22,552 nt of DNA from Rhizophagus sp. LPA8_4_AMF (Eukaryota > Glomeromycota > Glomeromycetes > Glomerales > Glomeraceae), in the NCBI GenBank assembly GCA_021464525.1, contig JADRCO010001104.1, positions 1-22,552 of the forward strand. Reading direction: 5' to 3'. This document shows positions 1 to 9,204 of the stretch, one piece after another. Made by a program: the position numbers and the translations under genes. A model generated the notes under the pieces. That model did no database searches, was not told the DNA's origin, and worked only from the letters and a program-made list of their open reading frames with translations. The first letter of the stretch is position 1, and every line of letters begins with the position of its first letter.

Positions 1-217
1 ACCCTTAGTTGAAATATGCATAGTGCAATGCATACTAATTCACCATGATGCAGTCCAACCCTAACTAATCCCTGTACCTTCACACTATTGGTGGTAGTGT
101 CTGCAGTAAAATTCTTTTAATTTTCTGTGATCGGCAGAAATTGAACCTGCGACCTCACCATAATCAGGCTTCATGAGAGGACTCACAGACTAACCAATGA
201 GCCAAGAGTGATCAATC
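1..217 (-). mobile_element. tRNA-derived SINE, 5' (tRNA-like) head plus body, cut by the window edge
   Basis: On the minus strand positions 217 to 127 read as a tRNA-like head. An A-box-like stretch (TGGCTCATTGGTTAG) is followed by a B-box-like stretch (GGTTCAATTTC) that sits in a 5-bp T-arm (GCAGG/TCTGC). The ends at about 217-211 and 133-127 can pair over five central bases (TGATC/GATCA), like a decayed acceptor stem. The distance between the boxes is longer than in a standard tRNA. The sequence continues without a clear end as an unrelated body to position 1, as expected of a SINE transcribed by RNA polymerase III. The right end abuts the inverted-repeat element that starts at 219. A single old tRNA relic is the alternative; other genomic copies would decide. 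Confidence 0.6.
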
Positions 218-218
218 C

Positions 219-1049
219 TGGCCTGGTAATTCTATATTTTTGTATAAATACGTAATTTGTAATCCTGGTAATTAATTACTAGGATTTTTAAAAAATACGT
301 AAATACGTAAATAATTATGTTATGCATAAATAATTATGTAAATCTGGCCAGAATTAAGATTTTAGTCAAATTATGTTTAATATGTTTTAGTTTTTGAATC
401 ATTTCTCCGTCAATATTAATTGTAGAGATATGATCTTACAACCATTCAATTCGTCTTGATAAGACGATTCGAATGATACTAAAATCATCAAAATCTGATC
501 ATTAGATCAATCTCAGATATTAAATATTTTTAAGTAATTTTGAATCATATTTCTATCAATATTGATTGTAGAGATATAATCTTGCCACCATTTGATTCGC
601 CTTGATGAGACAATTTAAATGATACCAAAATCATCAAAATCTAATCACTAGATCAGTCTCTGATATTATTAACTTTTAAATAGTTTTTGAATTGTATCTC
701 TATCAATATCTATCATAGAGATATGATCTTACTATCATTCAATTCGTCTTGGTAAGACAATTCGAATGATACCAAATTATTGAAATCTGATCACTAGATC
801 AGTCTTTAATATTAAAAATCATTAAATAGTTTTTGAATTGCATCTCCGTCAATATCTATCATAAAGACATGATCTTACTACCATTTGATTCGTCTTTGTG
901 AGGCGATTCAAATGATACCAAAATTGTTAAAATTGGATCACTAGATGCTGAGATATATATAAAAACATATTTAATTATTTATGAATTACGTAATTATTTA
1001 CATATTACGAATTATGAATTACGTTTTTGGTCAAGAAATTACCAGGCCA
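219..1049. mobile_element. Non-autonomous element with short terminal inverted repeats
   Basis: The 13-base sequence TGGCCTGGTAATT at 219-231 returns as its exact reverse complement at 1037-1049. Further inward both ends carry ACGTAATT/AATTACGT motifs. No coding capacity is visible between the ends, and the interior is dominated by four tandem ~146-bp units (390-946). A second palindrome (26 bp, one mismatched pair) lies at 261-286 and repeats the core CCTGGTAATT. I could not find a convincing target-site duplication, so the superfamily is open. Its right end appears to interrupt the 3' part of the minus-strand LINE. Confidence 0.5.
390..946. repeat. Four tandem copies of a ~146-bp unit with an internal hairpin
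   Basis: The anchor TTTTGAAT recurs at about 392, 538, 685 and 831, a period of 146-147 bp. Each copy carries in order CAATAT, AGA(G/C)ATATGATCTT-like, a 33-bp imperfect hairpin centred on GTCTTGATAAGAC, GATACCAAAAT and GATCACTAGATCAGTCT. Copies have drifted from each other by point changes but keep the hairpin. Copy 4 is cut short after CTAGAT. This is a minisatellite inside a mobile element; no reading frame spans it. Confidence 0.8.
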
Positions 1050-2267
1050 TGTATAAAAGAAATAGTTAAGCAATTCTCAGCTGATAAAAATGTAACCTGT
1101 ATTAGGTATTCTACCTTTAGAAGAAGAATAACATTATGCAAATAAATAAGTTGTTTTGCAGTAATGCGAGCCCTAGAAAGGATACTAGCAAAGCAGAAAA
1201 ATTTAGCTGATAGTTGAGAGACCACAAAGGACTTTGAATTGGACAGGTTAAATCAAATATCCAAGAAATGAAAAAATGAGGAAATAGGCAGAAGAACAAT
1301 TTCAATAGTAGAGATGTGATTCAAATTAGAAAGATGTAAATTAAAGAAGATAGAAGGTAAGACTGAAGTATTGCAAGACACTATATTAATTAGAAGGACA
1401 TATTTTTTGTGATTGGCAGCAGTGTTGTTTAATTGATAAAATTCCTTAGTGGTTGCTAGTATATGCTTCATACCAGCCTTGGTCAAAAAAATAGGGGTAG
1501 AGTCATCCATGAAAACCAAGTTATTAATCTTAACCTCATAAGATTGCAGCAAGAGTGAAACAATAGAAGTCAAATTGGAAGCACTCTTACAATACAGATC
1601 TAATGATTCTGGTGAAGAGCCGTTAATAACGGGTTTAAATAAATGACTCGTAAAAGATAAAAAATAATCTCACTTTGATTAATACTGATGTTAATACAAT
1701 ATAAAGGAAATAGCCCATAATAAGTAATGACCCTATTAGTATAGAATTTAAACAAAAAGAGCAAAAATTAACAAAGAGAGAGAAAAAAGTGAAGATAAGC
1801 TAATGTAAATTTCAGCATTCGTAAATCTATAGAGTCAAAAGCTTTTGAGATATCCTGGAATAACATCCATAATGACTTCTTTTCCACTATCGAATCATGA
1901 ATAATTGATTCTAAAATAGCAATAGACTCCTTACAAGAACTATCAGATAAATCAGTAAAATTGCCTCCTTTAAGAATAGTATATTAGACCAAAACAGCAG
2001 ACAACCAATTGTAGATGGGTTTAACTAAAGTCTTCCTAATAGTCTTGAGCAAAGTGATGGGCTGAGTGTTCTTTAATTGACAATTCCAATCATACGGTTT
2101 TAGTATCAGATAAACCAAGGCTTGTTACCAAAGATCAGGGAGGTTAGCCTCAGAGATATAATGCGTAATTAATTGAAGAAGAAGGGATGATGAAGTGGGT
2201 CTTAAATGTTTAAGTAACTCATAAGGAATTCCAGAAAGATCAGTAGCCTTGCTATTAGGCATAGAAG

Positions 2268-2540
2268 TAGTGTTCTGCATGAATCAAACTTTCTCTGCAG
2301 ATTCGATTCGATTCAGACTTGACTCAGACTCGATTCAAACCCAAAAATTTTTATCTCGCGATCTAGTGATCTGATTTGAATGATCTTTTTTAATTGATAG
2401 ATCGCGTTGCCCTGATCAAAATAAAAAAATGATTATCCAAATTGGACTGTTAGATCAAAAGTTATTCGTAAATAAAGTTTTTACTCTTCAGGATCAATCA
2501 GGGCTACACCGTGTTATGAATTGATTCGTGCAGAACACTA
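2268..2540. mobile_element. hAT-type MITE with 8-bp target-site duplication, inserted in the LINE
   Basis: The ends are inverted repeats of about 20 bp: TAGTGTTCTGCATGAATCAA at 2268-2287 and TTGATTCGTGCAGAACACTA at 2521-2540 (one mismatch). Directly outside lie identical 8-bp copies of CATAGAAG (2260-2267 and 2541-2548), the target duplication. TIRs starting TAGTG with an 8-bp duplication are the mark of the hAT superfamily. The 273-bp interior has no coding capacity, so the element depended on a transposase from elsewhere. It splits the LINE reverse-transcriptase region just before the NKATDLSG motif, so it is younger than the LINE. Confidence 0.9.
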
Positions 2541-3237
2541 CATAGAAGCAACAACTGAATTCCATTTTTCAATAGTAGGAGGAGAAGAATATGTTGATAA
2601 ATGTCCAGATTGATAGAATCATCAGAAGAATAAATATCAGCCTATCGAGAAGGTAATTGAGAAATGGTAATAGGAGTAGAACCAAATATTGGCATGCAAT
2701 TCTGAAAATGCTGAACCATTGTCTCATCAATATCCTAAGACCAATGTAGAAGAAGAACTTGTTTCTATATATATGTGATTTAATACAATAGACTGTTTAG
2801 TCTGTGAAAGGGTGGAATCAATAAAAGAGAAAACATCAGTATCAATGTTCATATCTTGTTTAAATAAATGTTGTTAACAAGACTAAATTAAAATTTTTGA
2901 TCTTGTAGTAAAAGTAAATTGATGTACAATAATTTAGAATATGCGTAAAAAGATAATTGAAACGAGACCAAATCAGAGGTATGCAAACTACTGAAAGAAG
3001 AATGGATGAGATCTGTAAGGAAAGCAAAAGAAGAAAAAGAAGAAAAAAAAGTAATAAAATCTTGTAATTGTATAACAAAAGATGGTTAGCGACAGAATAA
3101 AGAATCACTAACAATTGGAGAAGATTTAAGGTATCAGTTCAACAAAATAAGAAATTGGGTAACCATGTAATAGGCAGAAGTGAAGTATTCCAAAGAATCA
3201 GGCTGTTTGGAAGTATAAGAATTAGAAATACAGCCAA

Positions 3238-3421
3238 CCTCCTTTATAGTCACACTCCTTAGAACTGAAAAAAAAGAATGTGATTATAAAAAAAGTCATA
3301 TGTTGTGATTATAGAGGAGGTTTTTCTAATATGTTTATTAGTACATTGGGCCAAAATAGGTGTGCTTATAAAGGAAAATTTTATATGATGTGATTATACA
3401 GGAAGTGACTATATAGGGGGG
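3238..3421. mobile_element. Small inverted-repeat element with repeated GTGATTATA motifs
   Basis: The left end CCTCCTTTATAGTCAC (3238-3253) is matched in reverse complement by GTGACTATATAGGGGGG at 3405-3421. Five direct copies of GTG(A/C)(T/C)TATA followed by a purine run start at about 3280, 3305, 3363, 3391 and 3405, so the end motif has been multiplied inside the element. It is non-coding and lies in the dead LINE. A duplication is not clear (CAA on both sides is possible if the right end includes one more T). Ends of this form resemble pogo/Tigger-type Tc1-mariner MITEs, but the flanks lack the usual TA, so the family is unsettled. Confidence 0.6.
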
Positions 3422-3682
3422 TCAACTGTAGTAACTTGAGGAAGTGAATCTCAGGCAGCAGTAAAAATGATTTAGTGTAAGCTTTACATTGGCGATTCAA
3501 GGATCAAAAAGCAAAGTTGAAAGATAAAGCTGAACATAAAGAATCTACACGCTCCTGAAACAGATCCTAATGATCAGAATTGGCAGTTAAAAAGCGGAAT
3601 ATCTATTTCTTATTACGTGACAGTCTGGAAAGAATAAGTTCATTTGATGGTAGCTGTCAAAAAGGTGAAAGCAATATACATG

Positions 3683-3808
3683 TTGCCAAAATTTAAATGT
3701 AAAATCCCAAATCCCAAATTACTATTAAATTACTATAATGTCAAATCCCAAATCCCAAATCCCAAATTAATTTACTATAATTATAGCATCCCAAATTAAT
3801 TTTGGTAA
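3683..3808. repeat. Short inverted-repeat segment with an AAATCCC heptamer array
   Basis: The left end TTGCCAAAATTTAA (3683-3696) matches the right end TTAATTTTGGTAA (3796-3808) in inverse orientation. The interior carries two blocks of tandem AAATCCC units (about 3712-3729 and 3742-3765) and a further CATCCCAAATT near 3787-3797. It may be a tiny MITE grown by slippage or simply a microsatellite in the LINE. No target duplication could be fixed. Confidence 0.4.
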
Positions 3809-4625
3809 TATATATAGAAAGCAAAGTGCACAATGATCAGATTATGATTTGAGGGAAAAATAATATCTTTGTTAAAGATTCTAGAAGCTAAAGTATATTG
3901 TTAAAAGGTGAGGCAAGACTAAATATAATCAACATGAGTTGAATGGTTACCAGAAAAATAAGTACCAAGGGCTGGGTAGTTAGAAGGAATGATTTCAGAG
4001 TAATGGTGATCTAAAAGATAAGCTAGAAGATGATACTGTAACTACCAAGTAATATACAAATCATTAAGATAGAGAGAATAGAAATTATCTATATGTATAT
4101 TAAAATCACTTAACACAACATGATAAAAACTATTAAGTAAAAAAGAATCCAACAAAGAAAGTAGTTGAGAAATAATAGAAGAACGAAGAATAGGATTATT
4201 GCGAGGTGGAATATAAATCACAATAACCTGCAATTTAATAGAACCTTTAAAATATAAATCTACCAATAAAAGTTGGGAAGAATGAAAAGTATAAGACTGT
4301 ACATGGGGTCATGGGTAGCAAAGGATGAATGTAAAAATAAAGAAATTCCATCAAAAGAACAGGCAGAAACAGTTGAATCAATAACTGAATGAAAACCTGA
4401 ATAATTTGTCATAAAAGAAGAGTGAAATTTCATATGTTTGAGAGATAAATGGGTATCAACAACGCCACATATAGCAAAATGATTGATAAAAAATAAATTA
4501 TGAAGTTCTTGTAAAAAGATTGAAGGGGAAGAAGCAAAACTGCAAGACCATTAACATTAAAAGTAGCAATCGAAAAAGAATGATCATTTAAAGGGTTGAA
4601 GGGAAGAAACTCTTAAAAATGAGAA

Positions 4626-7600
4626 CTTTTTTTGATTTCTAAATACTACAAGTGACTTTACCAATGGTCTTACATGTTATTACCTTTTAGTTGAATAGTT
4701 AGAAAAAGCTAATAGTAGACCAGTACACTTATGAACAATTTTTCTTTAAACACATAGTTATTGACTTAAGATTTTTAGATATTTTTTCGTCTATGTCACC
4801 TTTTTTTCTACCTTCTTTTTGCTTTTCTTTTCCACCTTTTTTTCCAAAAAGGGTTGTTTACTTGGTTGGCCTTATTCAGAAAGCCATACTATATTACAAA
4901 CTAAATCTACTTCCAGTTTCAATTTGGACGCGTTTTTGACACATATTATTGCAAACAAAGATAATTTTTACATACAAAATTAACAAATCAACAAATTAAC
5001 AAATCACATGATTTGGATGACCTATACTCTTTTTTGGATTCTAACCCTTATTGGTTTAACATTTGACTATAGATCTTCCTACATTCAAATGGAACATTAT
5101 ATGCTAATACCTTTAAATTTGATTTGTACTTGGATTTGCAACTCATTTTTAGATGGTTTTTTACACCACGATAAAAAAGAACAAAGATAAATAAATAATT
5201 TACTCTGATATTGCTGGTTTTTTTTTGGTTTTATTTTTCATTTTGTATAGATTTTATTTTATTTTTTTCTTTTATTTTTCTTTATTAGTATAGAAATTTC
5301 TTAGATGTGTTTGTATGTCTACCTATTAATTTAGTTTAAAAGATATGGAGCTCTTAATAGTTTTCTGAGCATTCATTTTTGATTTTTGATTGAGGTTCTA
5401 TCTACAATAACTAACTTAATATCAATAGAAGGATTTATCAAGCATATCATATACGATAATGAAAGAATTAATTTCATTACCATACAATTGGCTGGAGGAT
5501 TCTACTTCCATATAATCGCAATGCACAATACTTTGTGAAATTTCTACTTCAGTGACCATGTGCAGATAATAATGGGGTTATGTGAATTAGTAGTATACTT
5601 TTTATATTTTGAAGGGTCAATAAAAGGTTATAAAATTGCAGTACAGCAGCTTCTTGAACATCAAGTTCCTTTGACTATAGGGCGGTTCTGTTAAGATAGG
5701 TTTTAGTTTCAAAATTCTACCCATATAGGAATAAGATTTCACTAACAGTGCACATATGGGGTTTACTAGAATAACAGATGATGTTATATTTAATTATATT
5801 AGATAGCTAATTTTCATTTTATTACTATTTATAAATTACAATAACTCTAATAAAGTATAATATGCACTGCAGAAAAAAAAATAATAATTATTAGCTGTAA
5901 AATCTTAACCAATAATCAGATTTCAATAAAATTTATACTATTCAATTCCTTTTATTGAAATGAATCAAAAGGTGATAAATATATATTTTTAGGTTTAATA
6001 TTAACAGAGACAATATATATTTTATTAAAATTAAATTTTTAAATTAATCAATCAAAATAAAACAATAAATAACAAAAAAAATTTGTAAGAATAATTAAGA
6101 AAGGCCTAATTTGCCAAATATATTATTATAATTTCATAAAAATTAATCTAATTTACTAAACTTAAAAATATAATTTTTTATACTAAATTATACTAAATTA
6201 CTAAAAATTTAAATTAAACTTTAAATTAAATTTGAATTAATTTGCTAAAATTAAAATGTAATCTATATATGTATTTTTTTAGAATCCTTTTATTTATTAT
6301 AAAAATGAATTTAAATAAATATATCCAAATCTAGTAATTGAATATTTGAATTTATGTGATTTTTAAATTAATGAAAAATTCTTAATTTTCTTTATTTAAT
6401 GGTATAAAAATTGCATAAATTGGTTCAATGTAATAAATACATTTAATAAATTTAATATAATAAATAAACTTTTAAATAATGAATAAAGTTATAATATACA
6501 AATAATCCAGTATTTTACTAAGTTTATTAGAAGAAACTTAAGCTATTTACATATTATACAAATTAATACAATCTTTAAAAACCTTAAAATCTTGTGAAAT
6601 TTGGTTTTTTTTTAATACTGTTAAATGTACTTTAAAACTCACTAAATTTACTTACTTTTCTATAAATAACTTATTAAATCTTAAGATACAAAAGGAAAGA
6701 AAACACATTATATTACAAAGAAAAACCTAGTATCTAGGATTTAATAATTTATAATAGAAGAAAATTAGGTTACAATAACTCAATTACTTTTTTGAGTAAT
6801 TTCCAAAACTTTAAAATATTACTATATTATAGATTGGATCTGATAATTTTGATAATTTTTCTGGCATTATATTTTTATTGTTTTTTATATTGCACTAGAA
6901 TAACATTTTAACTTTAGTCATCCCTTTCCTTTATTCTAGTATAATGTTTAATTATTTCAGATATTTTTAGGATCAATTTCACAGAAATCCCTTTTTTTAT
7001 AATCTTCATTTAATGCGGACCATGATGCCTATTTCGGACCTAATTTAGAAAGTATGTGCGAAATTTTTTTTTTAAAAAAAAATGATTTTGGCTAATTTTT
7101 ATTTTAATAATTATTTGGTATATCAAATTTGATCGTCAAATTAATTATCAAGAAAAATTTTGTGGTTTAGGTTTGTTGAAACCATTGTTTGACCTTCCCC
7201 TAAAAGAGAAAAAATTATAAAAAAAAATATATGTTGTCAAGTTCTTTATATGGAAAGATAAACATCAATGGTTGAGATAATCAGTATAGATAAAAAAATT
7301 TTTAGTCCCAATGTCCTTTTGTTTCATATATTTAATTGATAATCTTGCTCAATGTTACGTTGAATTTGAAACTCGTTTTAATAAGCAGCCAAAAAGCAAC
7401 AATGCATACTTTATGAAAGGAAAAAAGGCGAAATTTTGAGTATATAAAAACCCATTTGGTATCTATAAATCAGTTACCCACTTAATAGTTTGTACAATTA
7501 GTTGTATTATAAAAGGCAATTATTCACTGCACGAATCATGGAAGCCCAATTTATAAATAAATTATATTAATAAAGAAATCATTAACCCCTTTTTTTTATA

Positions 7601-7655
7601 AATTTATATTAACATATAAAAACAACAAATAAATAAAAATTATAGCACATGTTTA
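4626..7655. other. AT-rich intergenic stretch, no gene recognised
   Basis: This ~3-kb stretch holds homopolymer T tracts (4,800-4,850; 5,215-5,290), a small AACAAAT(C/T) tandem (about 4,979-5,004) and a long, nearly pure A/T zone (5,800-6,900). Open frames are short and unlike known proteins: a 60-codon plus-strand frame at 5008-5190 and a 46-codon minus-strand frame at 5422-5559. The sequence around 4,900-5,190 is less AT-biased and may be a remnant of a coding element, but I cannot name it. A TATA-like TATATAAAA at 7,441-7,449 has no recognised gene behind it. Confidence 0.5.
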
Positions 7656-8755
7656 TTAATATTCATTCTCTTCAGAAAAAAAATAAGAATAAGCAAGAAC
7701 TAAAAAACAAAAATAACCATAACAATATTAGAAATTCGTATAAAAAATTATATAATCATTAAAGCATATATTACTTGTAAAATAAACCAGAAATCCCCCT
7801 GAGACGCTCATTAACATTGCAGCAAATTCTATCTATAAAAAAAAGAAAAAAATATACGTTACAAAAATTCTAGAAATCATTGCAAACAAAACGAATTAAA
7901 AATTACCACTTCAATGTGAGCCAAGATAATTGGTAAAGCTGAAATTTCATAATTGACCAATTAATAAATAAAATATTGTTTACTGAAATAAATTCATAAT
8001 ACTTACCAATTCCAGAAACAACTAGAATAGATGTCAAAAACTTGCCAAAATCTTTAAATCCATTGCTAATAATAAATAAAAAAAAAGTTAGTCAAAAAAT
8101 GCAAACTTAAAATATTTAAGGAAAAGTTTTAAATTATCAACTTTGTTTGTTCATTAAAGTAATATATATCATCGCCGCTAGCACATTTCGAGAAAATGAA
8201 ATTCGGTAGCGGAGCTAAAACAAAAGTTGCAACTAATAAAACAAAAGATGCAAGGATAAGCATAAAAAATGACCAGCAATTAGTTATAATAAACACGAAT
8301 GTCGGTAGATCTAAATATTTACATCATATTTAACGTACCAACGAACAATGGCCACCAATTCCTAAATAAATCGTTAATCAGTTCAAACCATTAAAAAAAA
8401 TAAACCATGAAAAAAACGAGCACAAAAAAACCATACTGGTATAATGCTCCCGATAAAATGACAAGTAAGAATCCCCAAGCTAGAATGAAAGATAAGCCAA
8501 TAATCCTAGAAAATGTTTTAAAGAACCAATGTTAGGGAATGAAAATAGAGCAGAATTTCGCCGTTTACTTCGGCCATTAGAACTTGATGTATGGTTATTT
8601 ATTTATTTATTAGACGACTAAACCGGATTTCTTAAAGAAATTCTTCCTTGCTTACGCTAACAAAAAAAAAGTAAATATTTATTAATTATTATTAAAAGGT
8701 TATTAAAAACTAAAAGAGATAAAGTGAAACACTTTTTACTTTTTAAACCTGCCAT
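7656..8755 (-). CDS. VPS55: Vps55/LEPROT-family endosomal membrane protein, 8 exons
   Basis: Vps55 works with Vps68 in late-endosome membranes to move cargo to the vacuole; animal relatives are LEPROT/OB-RGRP. Exons, in minus-strand order: 8755-8733, 8505-8437, 8361-8339, 8232-8142, 8065-8007, 7938-7907, 7832-7775 and 7699-7656. They sum to 399 nt, that is 132 aa and stop; yeast Vps55 has about 140. Every junction from exon 2 onward keeps the frame and rebuilds family sequence: IIGLSFILAWGFLLVILSG, then ALYQNWWPLF, FVLAPLPNFIF, CASGDDIYYFNEQT, FGKFLTSILVVSGIALP, and AHIEVIEFAAMLMSVSGG, ending YFFSEENEY. Four hydrophobic segments are visible. Exon 1 (MAGLKSKK) is the weakest call: its position and phase fit, and the MAG-K start resembles LEPROT, but its donor (GTGTTT) is poor. 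Two exons are only 23 nt long. The gene is divergent from the BTB gene at 9205. Confidence 0.9.
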
Positions 8756-9204
8756 TTCTATTTTAAATACTAATTATTTATTTATTGTTCTAGTTATGTC
8801 TATTTTTATACCAAGTCAGAGACTAAAATTCATAGAGATGTTTTATGTTTGCCATTTACACATAATGAAATACTGCGGTATTATATAAGATTCTATCGGT
8901 TAAAAGTATTAGCTTATGCCGCCAAATTTTATGATTTACAGATTAAATAACCAAAATTTAATAATAGCAGTCAAGGACCTTCTGCATGTTGACTTTATTT
9001 CAATATAAAAGGAAATGAGTGACATGCGGCCGCTGCAAGTGTCCTTTTTTGACTTCCTCTCTTTGACGACAAACAAAAAATTTATAGAACCTTTTTTACT
9101 TTCTTTTGCGCCCCACCCTTTCATAACTTGCATATAATATAACTTAAAACATTTACACCCTTTTAACTTTTTTCATTCTTTGTATGCTGTAATTTTATCT
9201 CTTC
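8756..9204. promoter_or_regulatory. Shared divergent promoter region between VPS55 and the BTB gene
   Basis: The two start codons face away from each other across 449 bp, so this stretch must hold both promoters. A TATATAATA-like sequence lies at about 9,133-9,140, some 65-70 bp before the plus-strand start, and TATTATATAA at about 8,879-8,888 could serve the minus strand. A GC-richer patch with GCGGCCGC at 9,027-9,034 stands out in this AT-rich setting. Positions of transcription starts are not visible from sequence alone. Confidence 0.45.

Larger units (their letters stand above)
1051..4625 (-). mobile_element. Decayed LINE (non-LTR retrotransposon): endonuclease and reverse transcriptase remains
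   Basis: Read on the minus strand, the 5' part (about 4,580-4,040) encodes apurinic-endonuclease-like motifs: IATFNVNG at the start, a CGVVDTHLS stretch, IYIPPRNNP, and VVLSDFNIHID at about 4,110-4,150. Downstream come reverse-transcriptase motifs: NKATDL-SGIPYELLKHL next to 2,209-2,259, PITLLKTIRKTL near 2,030, motif A DISKAFDSID at about 1,825-1,854, a motif-B-like EII..LL..IYLNPLL near 1,640, and the catalytic-box-like FMDDST at about 1,500-1,515. Sequence past the RT (YLIQVTFLS near 1,100) looks like the connection region. Many frame changes and stops show it is dead. It would have copied itself by target-primed reverse transcription. Three small DNA elements interrupt it (2,268-2,540; 3,238-3,421; 3,683-3,808). 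The exact 5' end is uncertain. Confidence 0.85.

Noticed and set aside
127-217. Functional tRNA gene
   Set aside because: The acceptor stem pairs only in part, the spacing between boxes is too long and no standard anticodon arm can be drawn; a SINE head explains it better.
390-946. CRISPR-like array
   Set aside because: Units of ~146 bp are contiguous tandem copies without unique spacers, in a eukaryotic intron-rich setting.
5008-5190. 60-codon plus-strand open frame in the intergenic region
   Set aside because: No recognisable domain, no splice partner and no neighbouring signals; chance frame or an unnameable remnant.
7441-7560. TATATAAAA box followed by a short frame starting ATGGAAGCC
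   Set aside because: The frame stops after ten codons and no splice continuation was found; TATA-like words are common in DNA this AT-rich.
8936-9133. 65-codon minus-strand open frame between VPS55 and the BTB gene
   Set aside because: Lies in the divergent promoter region, shows no family resemblance and has Lys/Ser-rich content typical of antisense T-rich DNA.
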